Part shown: positions 32,777 through 46,389 of the stretch, piece by piece | Numbering within the stretch: position 1 is the stretch's first letter | Layout of the letters: each line of letters opens with the position of its first letter | Assembly (NCBI GenBank): GCA_020205615.1 | Contig: CM035164.1 | Coordinates: forward strand, 3,437,501 to 3,501,500 | Reading direction: 5' to 3' | Origin: Panax quinquefolius | Lineage: Eukaryota; Streptophyta; Magnoliopsida; Apiales; Araliaceae | DNA length: 64,000 bases | The notes under the pieces: generated by a model | Told to the model about the DNA's origin: nothing | What the model saw: only the letters and a program-made list of their open reading frames with translations | Databases searched by the model: none | Position numbers and translations under genes: made by a program

Positions 32777-34694
32777 TGTAAGTTCCCAACTTTTTATGAA
32801 TAAAGATTTAATTTTCTCTAAATATTATTTTGAATAATAAAGTGTGATTTGATATAATGATATAGTTATGAGTGATATGTGCAAATTTTGTAAGTAAACA
32901 AGTTGTCATAAAATATTTGTTTAGTCAGGAAATATTCTTTTTGTCGGGGAATATTCGTACGACGACACAATCATTGGTGGACCCCACAACGGAATGATTG
33001 TTGGATATAGAAAGCGATAGAAATAACCTTTTTATAAAAATAACGGCAAAACTTTTACCGTTAACTGTTGAAATACCGGTGATAAAAGAACAATAATACG
33101 TGTGGTTGCATAGTATCACACGGTATTGTACAATATCTCTGATTATTGATGTTTACGTAAGAAGTCACTCAGTTCATTTAATAATTGCCACAGTAGTTGA
33201 TGCATAGTATCTCATATTATTAATTCAGTTATTGTCTCAGTATCATCCGCATAATATTTTATATTATTAAATCAATAATTAAGACGACACAATTATTCAT
33301 ATTATTATTTGCATTATTGACAATGTCTAGAAAGTTCTGTCGAGGAAAGGGGTTAAGTTATTTAATTGCGCGTCAATAATGAGAAATTCTTATCGGAAAG
33401 TCCCCTCTTTCTTGTGAATGATCTGGTTGTCAATATTATGAGTTATAATATTAATGATGATTAATTGTTGAAAGATTAAAATGTGTTTATTGAAGATAAG
33501 TGATTTGTGATAAATATTTATTCAATTTTTGATATAAATAGAGGGGTTTTGTTATGAAGTATTTGTTATAAGTTTGTCTTATTACATGGAGCCCCACTTA
33601 CTCATTTTTCAAAATCGTCGGTAGAAAATTGTCTCAATTTTGTTTTATTATTATTATAATAGTAATAAAACAGAAAACCTTTTATATTAAACATAATACT
33701 TTTTATATTATATATAAAGTTATTTATTTTATTAGATTATAATTAGAATATATTATATTTAATATAAAGTTTTTGTTTTATTAGAATATTTTATTGTACA
33801 ATGATGAATAGTGAAATCAAATTTTCGTCGAATTCTTCGCCCGTGAAAATATTATTGTGCGTCTGTGATTATTTTCTTACATAGTGCCCTGCCATTCTCC
33901 ATAAATAGGATGCTTAGTTAAGAAATGAAAATCACACTAGAATCAGAGAATTCTTCTTCTATAATAATGGGTGCATTTCTTTCTAGTATAAGAATACTTT
34001 GAGTGTAGCAAATAGTGCAAGTTTTCCTCAAGAATATCTCCTATATACCAATCAGATTTAGTCTCATACTAAGGTAAGGGATATTATTTTTGTTCAATAT
34101 TCGTAAAGAATATTATTTTCTTCCATACTCTATAGTATAAATAGGATGCTTAGTTTAGAAATAAAAATCACACCAGAATCACAAAATTCTTCTTCTATAA
34201 TATTGAGCGTATTTCTTTTGAATTTAAGGAAACTTTGAGTGTTGCAAATATTTCAAGTTTTTTTTAAGAATATCTCCGCTATACCAGTCTATAAAAGTCA
34301 GAAGTACTCTTCTTTTAAGGTAACAGATACTATTTTCATTCAATATTTGTAAGAAATGATATTTTCTTCCAAACTCTGTGGTTGTAAGTAATATTATTTC
34401 ATTTCATATTCCTAATTCTACACTTATGTTGATAAGTATTGCTTCTATACTCCTTGAAATTAGTAGAATATCCTTGAAATTTGCACTTCATCTAGTATCG
34501 TTTCACTGAAATATTTTTTTGAACATTCTTGTTAAATTTTCATCTTTTCATACCGGAGTACTATTAATGGGCACTATTCATACATACGGTACTATTCACA
34601 GGATACTATTCACGACAAAAATTGATTTTTTCCTGTTCAAATTATTTTTGATACATGAATATTATTCTTGAATTTTACTCCACAAAGCAGTTAT
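32777..34694 (+). mobile_element. LTR F, first part (host of the nested insertions)
   Basis: Begins TGTAAGTTCCCAAC at 32777, the family LTR start, and carries the conserved U3 block at 33345-33435. The U3 tail and promoter region are duplicated (33901-34372). It is cut at 34694 by a solo LTR; the same LTR resumes at 37228. The rest of F's leader would lie beyond the nested block and outside the window. Confidence 0.8.
33901..34372 (+). repeat. Tandem duplication of an LTR core promoter (236-bp period)
   Basis: Two head-to-tail units both start ATAAATAGGATGCTTAG, run through AAATCACAC, TTCTTCTTCTATAAT and CTTTGAGTG, and end with a splice-donor-like AAGGTAAGGG (34071) or AAGGTAACAG (34317). 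Each unit therefore brings its own TATA box and donor. Confidence 0.8.
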
Positions 34695-35094
34695 TGTAAG
34701 ACTCCAACTTTTTATAAATAAAATCGAATTTCTTCTAATTATTATTGTGAATAATAAGGTGTTAATTTGATATAATGCTTTAGTTATGAGTGAAATGTGC
34801 AAAATTTGCAAAATAAGTACGTTCTTATAAAATATTCATTTTTATCGGGGAATATTCGTTTGGTCGTGGAATAATCTTGCTGCCGGGGAATATTCGTACG
34901 ACGACGCAACCATTTGTGGGCCCCATAACAGAAAACGGTCGGATGAAGAAAACGACAAGTTTGAGTTTTTACAAATAACGACGTAGTTATTCATCAATTA
35001 ACAACTTGTTGGAATACCCGTTGGTTAAAATACGATGTCTGGCATGGTTTGCGCAATAGCACTACGGTATTATGCAATATTTTTGAATTATTGA

Positions 35095-35108
35095 TTCTTA
35101 CGTAAGAA
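35095..35108. promoter_or_regulatory. 14-bp palindrome TTCTTACGTAAGAA in LTR U3
   Basis: A perfect palindrome with a TACGTA core, a bZIP-type site. Equivalent sites, some with one change, lie in nearly every LTR of the window (33151, 48600, 50329, 60180, with diverged forms at 41216 and 57673). Function is inferred only. Confidence 0.45.
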
Positions 35109-36519
35109 GTCACTATTCAATAATTATTACAGTAATTAATGTTCAATATTTTATTTTATTGATTCAATAATTGCAATATTGATATTTTAGATTATTGTTG
35201 TTTCAATAATTGTCAATGCACAATATTTCCCATTATCAGATCAATAATTCATATTATTTGAATAATATTATTAGATAGCATTATTGGTAATGTCTAAGAA
35301 AGTTCTGTCTAGGAAAGAGGGTTGGTCACCTAATTGCGCGCCAATAAGGAGAAATTCTTATCGAAAAACCCTCTCTTTCCTGGGAACGACCTGGTTGTCA
35401 AAATTATGGTTCTGTAATATTATTTGTGAATAATTAATTATTAATTTATATGATAAGAAATATTTATTTTATGTGGATATAAATGAAGGAATTAATGTTG
35501 AGGTGTTTTACTAGTATTTTTTCGGAATGAATGTATTAAAAATCATCCGTATGTGGATTTCAGACATTTTTTTATTAGAATTTGGAAAAACTTTCTTCTA
35601 CAAAGTTGTAGGGAATTAAATTTCCTATTGAATAAACATGAGATTCAAATTTTTTCTGATAAAAGAACTATTTATTATGAATTATTGAAGTTTCGAAAAT
35701 AAATATTTTTAATAAAAATATGGTGGGCCCCACTTTTGGTTGGTGAGAAATGTGCTGAAATTTTATTTCAAAAGGAGTGGGCGTGAATAGTAACAAGTAA
35801 AGCCATTAGGTATCAAGTCAGTATGCTTTGGCCTTCCAACATTTTTCTATAAATAGGGTGCTTAATTAGAATTAAAAATTATACCAGAATCATAAGTTTT
35901 CCCTCTCTATATTATCGAGCGTATTTTTGTGAGTATTTAGATAATTTAAGAGTTGCTATTCAGTGCAAGTTTCCTTTAGCCTTATACCTGATATTTCAGC
36001 CGAAAGTATTGTCCTTTTGAGGTAAAGGGTGTTATTTTCTTCGTAAATGATGTTTTTCTTTCAATATCATTATGCCAAAATATTGGTATGAATTTTATTG
36101 TGAAATTTCTACCTTTTTATGTCGAGGTTACTATTCACGTATACGACACTTATTCACGATACTGACCTATTCACGAATCAATACTAATCTTATTCACGTA
36201 TGAGTATGATTTTCTTGTGGAATTTCTATCTTTTGTGTCTGGGTTACTATTCACGTATACGTCACTATTCACGTGTACGACACTATTCACAAAAAAATAA
36301 AATTTTCTCTTCTTTATCCAAGATGTGTATTATGGTTACTATATTTGATTGTATCCATGTTTTGATATTCATTCTTGAATTTTACTCCACTATGGTTTAT
36401 TACGGAGTATTTTTGAACTTGGATTATCTAAAGTACGAATCCCTAATTTGTGTTCTTTTATCTCACTAGATTCGTTTTTTTAAAATATTTTTCATCATCC
36501 TCAGTCCCAAATGGTGATA

Positions 36520-36672
36520 TAACTGAATATCTTTGGCCTGTAGTGCAAAGATGAATGATTATCTGATGAATATCTTTGGCCTGTAGTGCAAAGATGAACA
36601 GGTGTTGAGATGAACATGACCAACTGGTGATACAAATGAATATCTTTGGCCCGTAGTGCAAAGATGAATATT
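36520..36672 (+). repeat. Array of short hairpins in the LTR leader
   Basis: Three units each contain ATCTTTG, a 10-nt GCC(T/C)GTAGTG loop and CAAAGAT, a 7-bp perfect inverted repeat. The same array occurs with three or four units at 51740-51890, 59060-59250 and 61565-61710, and inverted at 39560-39695 and 46935-47075. Confidence 0.8.
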
Positions 36673-37227
36673 TGATTCAAGATGTATATTGATTGATGTT
36701 ACAGGGATAAAATATTGATGATTGACTTTTAAATTCATAGATGATAGTAGATTTCATTCTCTACTTAACTCTTCTGATGAATTGCCATTTCCGTTGCGAA
36801 TATTGATCTAAAACTTATTGTCCATTATATTTTATCTGATTTGTTGAAGGCTAACGATAATTGGTTGTTCATTATCTTAGTCATAATATTCTTTACTAGG
36901 CTAGTTGAGCTCACACTTTTCCTTTTTGTTCATTTTTCTTCTTAGGATGTGAGAATATAGCGGGAACTAGTCGGGGTATGAAATGATGGTTCTAGAAAGT
37001 TGTTTTAACAGTCCTCACTATTTTTGTAAAATAGCGTATCAATAATTATAATGAGGACTTATTTGAGTTTGAATATTGTCTAGAAGACAATATTTGTATT
37101 TAAACTCATAGCATATGTGTTGTCGTATTTTGTACGACAATTGTAATAATGAAGTTGTAGTTGTTTTCTGTACCATGTATTTGGAGACTCAGAATGGGTG
37201 GTGTATACCTATTTTGGGGGCGTCATA

Positions 37228-37416
37228 GTTATCATGTTGACAATTTGGACATTCTTAAACTCTGGATAAATTGAATTATAAATCTTTAAAATTTATCCTT
37301 AATCTCACTTAATTGAATTCTTATATCATTGTCATCATCTTCATGCTTATATTGTGATGAAAGTTATCTTTAGCCCGTAGTGCATAACTGGATTGTTGAT
37401 TAGTATGATTATGACT
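37228..37416 (+). mobile_element. LTR F, continuation after the solo LTR
   Basis: The sequence from TTGACAATTTGGACATTC to AGTATGATTATGACT follows on from 34694, as judged by the intact forward LTR at 885-1030. It ends where a hAT-like MITE begins. Confidence 0.8.
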
Positions 37417-37613
37417 AGGGCTGAGCAAGTAACCAAATTGGAACCGAAACCGCACTAAAACCCGCGAACACACTTCAATTAAAACCGCACTAATGGTTCC
37501 GCGTATGTAAGCGGTTTTAGGTGGGTTGAATAACCAAATTCTGATTACGGTTTGGTTACTAGCCAAAACTGCACACATAAAACCGAAACCGCACCATGTG
37601 TGTGTATGTATGT
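37417..37613. mobile_element. hAT-like MITE fragment, cut by element G
   Basis: Starts AGGGCTGAGCAAG, close to the AGGGGTGAGC terminus of the element ending at 31018, and carries the same ACCGAAACCGCACC repeats. It stops at 37613, where element G's LTR begins, so its other half should lie beyond position 64000. Confidence 0.65.
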
Positions 37614-39019
37614 TGTGACGCCCCCAAAATAGGTATACATCACCCATCTTGATTCGCCAAATACATGGTACAGAATTCAAATACAAACTTAATTATACAA
37701 CAGTCGTGTAAAATATGACTAAACATATCTTTGTGAGTTTTAATACAAATATTGTCATCTAGATAAATATACAAACTCAATGGAGTTCTCATTATATTTA
37801 TTATCACACTATTTCACGCAGAATAGTGAGGACTACTAATGCATCATCTAGGACCATCACTGCTCCCGACTAGTCTCTCAAGCGTTCTCATTTCTCAAGA
37901 GAATAATGAAAGTAAAAGGTGAGCTCAACTAGCCCAAGATGAAATATTATGACTAAGATAATGCGTAATAAATTATCATTAGCCTTCAATGATGTTAAAC
38001 CGATAAAATATAACAAACATCAAGTTTAATCTGCGGTGAATGGAAGCAAGCAATCCATTAGAAGATTCAAGTAGAGAATAAAATCTACTATCTTCTATGA
38101 TTGAAAAGGTTTTTCATTACTTTTAGCCCTGAGACTCAGCTTAATAAATAATCCACATCATCCCTGCACTACGGCCAAAGATATTCATTAGTATCACGAC
38201 CACAAATTATCCATGCACTACAGGTCAATGATATTCGTGTATTCATCAATAGTCATGATCATGCCAATAACTGTCCATCAATGCACTATAGGCCAATGAG
38301 GACTTTTCCACATCATTTATAACATTACGGTCATGATTACACCGAATAATCCCTGTTCATAATCATACCAAGCCCATTTATGCACTACAGGCCACATTTG
38401 ACTTTCAACATAATATAAATATGAGGATGATGACAAGGATATAAGAATTCAATAAAACAAGTTCAAGAATTAATTTATCCAAGAACTAATAATGTCCAAT
38501 TTGTTAACATGATACTTCTTTGTAGAGTAACACTCAAGAATGCTCAGAAGAATATTTTCATAAAAAGATACTGGATGAAGCGCAAATATCAAGGATATTC
38601 CACTAATTTCATGGAGTATAGAAGTCAAAACTTTAATTAACTGAGTATAATAAAGAATGAAATAACAAAAGAAATCACCAGGCATGCGATGAGGCCAGAG
38701 AAACAAAGTTATTCCAATGTAATAATAAATAACGAAATTAGTCACGTGCGCAACGCAGAGACGAGGATATTCTAACAAAATAATAATTAATCTAACCGGT
38801 CATGCGTAAAAGCACATACAAGATGTTCCAATGTAATGATAAATAATAGAACCGAATCATGCGTAAAGCATGCATGAGGGATGTTCCAATAGAATAATAA
38901 AAATGTAATAACAAAAGAATTTCACCAAGTATAGGGTAGCCCGCGTATACAGTTATTCTAATAGAATAATAAAGAATGGAATAACAGAAGTTCTCTTCAT
39001 GAATAAGAAAAAAAGAATA
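37614..39019 (-). mobile_element. Element G 3' LTR, piece 3 (LTR end)
   Basis: TGTGACGCCCCC at 37614 is the inverted LTR terminus. The piece matches the leader part of the forward LTR at 240-1742, including the TTATTCCATTC tandem repeats. It stops at 39019 and resumes at 48976 beyond element H. Confidence 0.85.
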
Positions 39020-41596
39020 TGTGACGCCCCCAAAATAGGTATACATCACCCATTCTGAGTTGTCAATACATGGTACAGAAACAACTACAACTTTATTATT
39101 ACAACAGTAAAACTGTGAGTTTGAATACAAATATTATCTTCTAGACAATATCTATACTCAAATAAATCCTCATCACATTTATTGATACATTATTTTACAA
39201 AAATGGTGAGGACTACTAAACAACACTCTCTAGAACCTTCAATCCATACCCCGACTCGTACTCGCTATATTCTCGCCTCCTGAAAAAAATAGAATAAAAA
39301 GGAAAGGGTGAGCTCAACTAGCCCAGTAAAGAATATTATGACTAAGATAATATACAACAAATTACCGTTAGTCTTCAACAGGGAAAAATCTAATATAATA
39401 CAATAGACAACAAATTTTAAATCAATATTCGCAATGAAATAATAATTCATTAGAAGAGTTAAGTAGAGAATGCAAACTACTATCTTCTATGTATGAATTT
39501 AAAAGTTCATCGTCTATCTTTTATCCTCGTAACATCAATCAATATATATCCGAATCACATATTCATCTTTGCACTACGGGCCAAAGATATTCATCGATTA
39601 ATCATGTTCATCTAAACACTGCTCATCTTTGCACTACGGGCAAAGATATTCTTCAAAATCATTCATCTTTGCACTACTGAAAGCCAAAGATATTCCATAA
39701 TATCATCATTTAAGATCAAGATGATGAAAAATATTTTTAAAGAAACGAATCCAAAGAAACAAAATGACAAGGATTAAGGATTAAGGATTCAGTACTTTGT
39801 TTTATTCACGTCCAAAATACCTCAAAAATAATCACGGTGGTGGTGTAAAATTCAAGAATGATCAAAACATGGATACAATCAAAGCTAGTATCCACAATAG
39901 ATATTTTAGATGAAAAGAAAATTTTTCATTTTTCGTTGAATAGTCTTAGTATTCGTGAATAATGTCGATATCGTGAATAGTCAGTATCGTGAATAGTAAC
40001 TCAACACCAAAAGTTCCAAATTTGATAAAAACTTCATATCAATATTTCAACATAATGATATTGAAGAAATAATATCATTACGAAAAAAATAATATCCCTT
40101 ACCTCGAAAGATCAAGATCTTAAATTGAAACACCGGATATAAAGGCATGACTTGGACATGCACCAGATATAGCAATACTCAAAGTATACTCAAAATACTC
40201 ACAAGAATACGCTCGATAATATAGAGAGAGAAAACTTCAGTTTCTGGTGTGATTTTCAATTCTAACCTAAGCACCCTATTTATAGGAAAATGCTTAGAAC
40301 ACCAAAGCAGAAAATTTAATAAATTAATAATATTATTTTTTTCAAATTTCCTACGCCCACTAATTTGGTCCAAGACATCAGCCACCATGTGACAAAACAT
40401 TAAAAACGTTTTTCATAATTTAAATAATTAAAACTTCCAAAAATCAATTATTTCGGAGCTTCGGAACTTCAATAATTCACAATAAATAGCCCTTTTATCC
40501 GAAAATTCTAATCTCGCGTCTTTTTATAGGAAATTCAATTCTCTACAACTTTGCAGAAGAAAGTTTTCCAAATTCCAAATGAAAATTGACCAAAATCCAC
40601 AAACGAAGCGATTTTACAAGCTATAATCAAATTTCAAATCGATAAATGGGGTCCAATCACATGTTTAACATGTTTTAAACATTTATTGCAACAAAAATAC
40701 TCTTCCTCCTCAGATACTCATATATCCCACATTCGTTGTAAAAATATCACCATTATTATATATACATTTAAATGAATTATCTTATCGAGAAAAGATAAAA
40801 TTTCAATTTTCAACAATTGTCACATTAAAATTTTTCTCCATCTATATCCACATAAAATCAATATTTTCTTCATCATATGAATCAATAATTAATTATTCAC
40901 AAATAATATTACAGAATCACAATATTGACCACGAGCGGTTCGTGGAAGAGGGGCTTTCGATAAAGATTTCTCTCTTCTTGGCCTTGATTAGGTGACCAAA
41001 CCTCTCCTTAGATGCGACTTTCTAGACATTGCCAATAATGTTATCTAATAATATTATTCGGATAATATGAATTATTGCTTCGATAATGAAAAATCTTGTG
41101 TGATGACAATTATTGAAACAACAAAGAATATAAAATATCAACGCAACAATTATTGAATCAATAAAATATTTGAGCGAAGAATTCATCAGTAACCATTATT
41201 GAGTAGTGCCTTCTTACGCAAGAATCAATAATTGGTGCAATACCATGTATCTTCTTGTGTTTTAACCACCGAGTATTTTAACAAGATAATTGATGAATAA
41301 CTACTGCCAAGTTATTTTTTAACCAACTTATATTTGTCGTTTTCTTCATCCAATCGCTTTTCCGGTTATGGGGCCCACACACATCATTTGTCAATGTCAT
41401 TATGAATATTCCCCAACGATCTAATATTCCACGACCAAACGAATATTCCCCGACAACAATGAATATTTTATAACCACTTGCTTATTTTGAAATATTTGCG
41501 TATTTTACCTATAACTATCCACATTAATTAAATCAACCCTTACTATTTCAAAATAGAGAAAATTAAATTTCATTAATAATAAGTTGGGGTCTTACA
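39020..41596 (-). mobile_element. Element H 3' LTR
   Basis: TGTGACGCCCC at the left edge and GGGGTCTTACA at the right are the inverted termini. TATA box (inverted CTATTTATAG) at about 40277-40286. Hairpin array at 39560-39695. Inverted TTACCTCGAAAG at 40100 is the LTR splice donor. Confidence 0.88.
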
Positions 41597-41607
41597 ACCT
41601 CCCCTCC

Positions 41608-44560
41608 TTATGAAATTTCGTCCTCGAAATTGACGTACGTACCTAGTGTTTCAAAAAGGTGAGGATACCTCGCTTTCATTTTCGTTTCCAATTCCTGTGT
41701 CATTTCCTCTATAAAGCATGATTCCTCCACAAAACTTTAACTTGTGGTATGACCTTTCTTACGTAGGACATGCTCCTTCCTATCCAAGATCTTGACAGTA
41801 CCTCCTCATACGTTAAATCTTCTGGCTATCTCGTCCTGGTTCTAACTCTATATACGCGTGTTCGGTCTTTCACATATTTACTAAGTAATGCAGATATATG
41901 AAACACATTATGAACACGAGACATACTTTGAGGTAACGCGAGTCTATAGGCTACATTTCCTATTCGGTCAAGAATTTGAAATGGACAAATAAATCGTGGA
42001 TTGAGCTTTCTCTCTTTCCCAAATCTTGTAACTCCTTTCCATGGAGCAACTCGCAACAATACATGATCCCCTATACTAAATTCCACGTCCTTTTGATTTA
42101 AGATCCGCATAACTCTTTTGTCGATCTTGTGCCGTTTATATCGTTGTCGAATCATTTGGATCTTTTCCGTAGTCATACGTACCAACTCGAGTCCCAACAA
42201 TGTTGCTTCACCCACCTCGTCCCCAACATACTGTAGAGCGACACTTTCGTCCCATATAATGCTTCAAATGGAGCCACACCTATACTTGCTTGGGATAAAT
42301 GTTGTTGTAGGAGAATTCCACCAATGGTAAATACTTATCCCAACCGCCTTGATGTCTCAGGACACGAGTCTTAATAAATCTTCAAGAGTTTGAATAGTCC
42401 TTTCGATTGTCCGTCCGCTTGAGGATGGTATCTTAATCTCAATCAGAAATCCGTGCCCATAGCTTTTTGCAAGCTAACCCAAAATCTTGAAGTGAATCTT
42501 GGGTCACGATCCAAAACTATGGATACGGGCATGCCATGCAACCTCACAATCTCATTCACGTCATATACTAGCAAGACGTTCAAGGAATAAGTCTCTCGAT
42601 CGGCAAGAAATGAGCGGACTTGGTTAATCTATCAACAATAACCCAAATAACATTGATGCCTTGAGAAACCGTAGGAAGACCCGTAATTAAATCCATGGTA
42701 ATGTGTTCCCACTTCCATTTCGAATCTCAAGTGGTTGCAACGGACCCTTAGGTACTAGATGCTCGCTTTTTACGTTAGCAAGTTAAACACATCGAGATAA
42801 ACTTTGCAATCTCTCTTTCATATTGTTCCACCAAAATGTATGTCAAGATCACGATACATTTTAGTACTTCCAGGATGGATTGCAAATGGTGTATTGTGTG
42901 CCTCCATCATAATCTTGTACTTCAAATCGTAGTCGTTAGGGATACAAAGTCTAGAGTGGACTCAAGTATCCCTTCTTCATCAATTCTCGCTTAGGAATAG
43001 CTCATTCTTGTACTTTCTTCTTCATACGCATCGACTCAAGGCCCGGTGGCTCGAGCAACCTTAACTTTTTCTATTAAAGTTGGCTCTGTCGCGATATACT
43101 TGACATCATCGCACTCATTCCCGCATATGATCTTCTACTCGATGCGTCAATTTACTATCACGCGTTAAACTTTTACGGGATGGTATTGAATAGTGTGGTC
43201 GTAGTCTTTCAATAGCTCGAGCCAACGTCATTGCCAGCGCATGTTAAGTTCTTTTTGAGTGAAGAAATATTTAAGGCTTTTATGGTCCGAATATATCTCC
43301 ACTTTCTCCCCATATAGATAATGCCTCCATATTTTAGCGCGAAATGATTGCTTTGCTGACTCTAGATCATGAGTAGGATAATTCCTCTCATACTCTTTAA
43401 GTTGTCGCGAGGCATAGGCTATGACTTTCCCACGTTGCATGAGAACACATCCTAACCCTTTGCACACAAGCATCATTGTAGATAACAAATCCATCCAAAC
43501 CGGATGGTATTGTTAGAATAGGTGCTTAAAATAAGTCTCCTCTTAAGCTCTTGGAAACTCTTCTCGCATTCTTCGCTCCCAAACGAATTTTGTATCCTTT
43601 CGAGTTAATGAGTTAATGGAGTAGCGATTCGAGAAAACCCTTCCACGAATCTCCGATAATAACCAAATTAAGCCCAAAAAGCTACGTGACTTGATCACCG
43701 ACTTTTGGTTGCTCCCAACTTTGTATTGCATCAATCTTCGCCGGATCCACGGATACTCCATGTTTTGACACCACGTGCCCAAGAAATGCTACTTCCTCAA
43801 GCCAGAACTCGCATTTCTTCAATTTGGCATATAGTTGGTTTTCACGAAGCCTTTGGAGTACCAGCTTTAAATGGTGCTCATGATCTTCACGACTTTTGGA
43901 GTATATGAGGATGTCATCAATAAAGACAAGAACGAATTGATCCAAATATTCCTTGAATACTCGGTTCATCATATCCATGAAAGCCGCAGGAGCATTAGTT
44001 AGTCCGAAAGACATGACTAAGAATTCATAATGCCCATCTGGGGATTACAAGGCGGGTCTTTGGAATATCCTCGGTTCTAATCTTCAAATGATGATATCCG
44101 AATCGAAGATCGATTTTGAAAAGAATTGTGCCCCTTACAATCGGGTCAAACAAGTCATCAATACGAGGTAGAGGATACCTATTCTTGATGGTGACATGGT
44201 TCAATTCCCGATAAATCAATACAAATTCGCATACTCCGCTCTTTCTTCTTCGTCTTTCTTCTTTTTACGAATAAAAAGCAGAGCACCCCAAGGAGATGTA
44301 CTAGGGCGAATGAAACCGATGTCCAACAATTCCTGTAGTTGGACCTTTAACTCCTGAAGTTCAATAGGAGCCATTCGATATGGGGTTTTAGAAATGGGCT
44401 TTGTACCAGGTTCAAGATCAATAAAGAATTAAACTTCACGTTACGGGGTAGGCCAGGAAGTTCTTCGGGAAATATGTCAGGAAAGTCAATAACAACAGAA
44501 TATTATTCAAATTTGACGTGTCTTTATTCAAATCCATAACATGGGCTAAGAAAGCTTGAC
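41608..44560 (-). pseudogene. Element H pol: RT, RNase H, integrase, chromodomain (broken)
   Basis: From upstream to downstream on the minus strand: RT around 44450-43680, with [12 protein letters not shown] and the active site FIDDILIYS (GATGAC complement at 43912-43917); RNase H near 43500-43230 with [19 protein letters not shown]; integrase about 43160-42230; and the C-terminal module with GDHVLLRVAPWKGVTRFG and FHISALL (42100-41860), running to a stop at 41608. This order and the C-terminal chromodomain mark a Tekay/Del chromovirus. Many frame changes split it into short frames, including in the integrase core, where no long frame survives. Confidence 0.85.
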
Positions 44561-46201
44561 ATCCATTTTTCATAAACGAATAGCTTTATGATTAGATATG
44601 ACGGTGATTGATTTTAATGGTTTAGTTGCTTGAATTAAATCTAAACAGGTTGGTTAGGAATATGAAAACTAACAACCTTACGAAAACAATCAATTTTGGC
44701 ATGATGAGTAGTTAACCAATCAATCCTAAAATCACATCAAAAACAAGTATCTTTAAAGAGATAAGGTCAATGAGGTAAAGTAATGGTGCTAACTTGAATC
44801 AAACAAGATTTATAAACGATTGGATGTGATGAAAGTTTCTCTAACGGAGTTTCCACAGATAGGTCAAAGTCTAATTTCTCCTGAGTCAAGTTTAAACGTT
44901 GAGCACATGCGGAGAGATAAATGAATGGGTAACACCGTATCAAGTAAGGTATAAACTTCGCAAGAATTTATAAATAGCTTACCCGTGATCACCTCGTTTG
45001 GGTTCCTCGCATTTTGACCATCCACAACAAACGCTTCTTCCGGAATCGTTGACTTTGACTTTTACGGGATATCTTTTGAGTCACCGTCCCACGCCGAACT
45101 AGGTTTCGCTCTGCGACTGATCTCGAAGCGATATGTCCTTCCTTTCCACAACTATAGCATACCTTGAATGTTGTGGACGGTTTGGACCGATATGTCCCTC
45201 TTTCCGCATTTATAGCATATGACCGGGTGGTCGTTCTCCTCCCTTAGAACCCGATTCTTTCAAGACTGCTGTCTTCTTACATGGTCGTTGTTAAATCTCC
45301 TCTTTTAAAATCTCCTCTCGACTCGCTTCTTCTATTTTCATGGCCATGATTACCACCAGAGTGGTTACCATTTTGTCCGTCTGCTTTTCTCCTCATTTGT
45401 TATCATTACTCATGTTGCGCTATCTCTGGTACGATCCTCGGTTATGGTCCCTCGGTTGAACATACTCGTTATCTCGCTCTAACAATTGAGCCTATTAACA
45501 ACATCCGAATAGAGAAAATTTATGAGAAATGAGATATTGTCGTATCTCGGGTTTCAAACCTCTCGAAAACATCCGCGTCATCGTTCCTCATTCTCCACCA
45601 AATGAGGTGCAAACTGGGATAACTCTGCAAACTTTGCCTCGTCTTTGAGAGACAAATCGCCATGTTGTTTTTTTCTAATCGATGAACTCCACTTCCTTCA
45701 TATGACGAACACTTTCGGGAAAGTATTTGTCATTAAATAGTTTCTGACGTCTCCCATCTTTGCCGAAAAGTTGGATGGGTACGCTTCACGAGACTCCCAC
45801 CAATGATCTCGCCTCTTCGCCACGGAACATAAAGGTGGCGAATGGAACCTTCTATTCTTCCGTGCATCCCAAGACATCAAATATCTTGGTAATTTGCTTG
45901 ACCCATGTTTCCACCATGATCGGATCTGGCTTTCCTTAAATTCGGTGGTCCCAACTCTTTGAATCGCTTGGGCGTGACAACCCGTGAATTACTATCATTT
46001 CCTCCTCAGATTTTGAACACGAGTCTCCTCGTCGATTTTGCATGAATCTGCAAAAAGCTTCTAAACATCCCTCGTTCATCATCTCGCTTAGTGGTGTTGT
46101 TCACAGGAGGAACATTGCCCGACTGTTGCACGTTCTCTTCGTTGGTGAGTACTGAGCGTCTCCACAGCCTCATTTCTATTGTTAATATTCTCGATCGACA
46201 T
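44561..46201 (-). pseudogene. Element H gag and protease region (broken)
   Basis: Gag appears to start at the ATG 46201-46199 (MSIENINN), about 175 bp inside the primer-binding site. The region 45150-45260 corresponds to the zinc-knuckle part of gag and 44990-44560 to the protease, both recognised by alignment with the plus-strand copy at 52632-54180. No open frame longer than about 60 codons survives. Confidence 0.7.
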
Positions 46202-46372
46202 TCTCAAATCTTGTCATAAAACAAGGGTTAATTAAGGAAATCAATATATCACATAATATCCTTATATCTTGACCAACTAACAAATAAGTTTAGGTAGGAC
46301 ACACTAGCGAAGGATTTACTCGTCTCTCCCTCCTAGTTCTATTCCCGATCTCCGCCAGAGATCATATCCTAA

Positions 46373-46383
46373 GCTCGATACCA
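46373..46383 (-). promoter_or_regulatory. Primer-binding site of element H
   Basis: On the minus strand TGGTATCGAGC, a near match to the initiator-methionine tRNA complement TGGTATCAGAGC, a few bases inside the 5' LTR edge. Confidence 0.75.
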
Positions 46384-46389
46384 ACCGCA

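Larger units (their letters stand above)
34695..37227 (+). mobile_element. Solo LTR with perfect target duplication
   Basis: A complete LTR of 2,533 bp, TGTAAGACTCC ... GGGGGCGTCATA, flanked by GTTAT at 34690-34694 and 37228-37232. No internal region is present, so it arose by recombination between two LTRs. TATA box at 35847-35856 and donor GT at 36022-36023. The final CATA instead of CACA is a single transition at the terminus. Confidence 0.9.

Noticed and set aside
36120..36300. Possible CRISPR-like array of ACTATTCACGTATACG units
   Set aside because: Units are contiguous, short, diverged and part of the LTR leader in a plant genome; there are no spacers.
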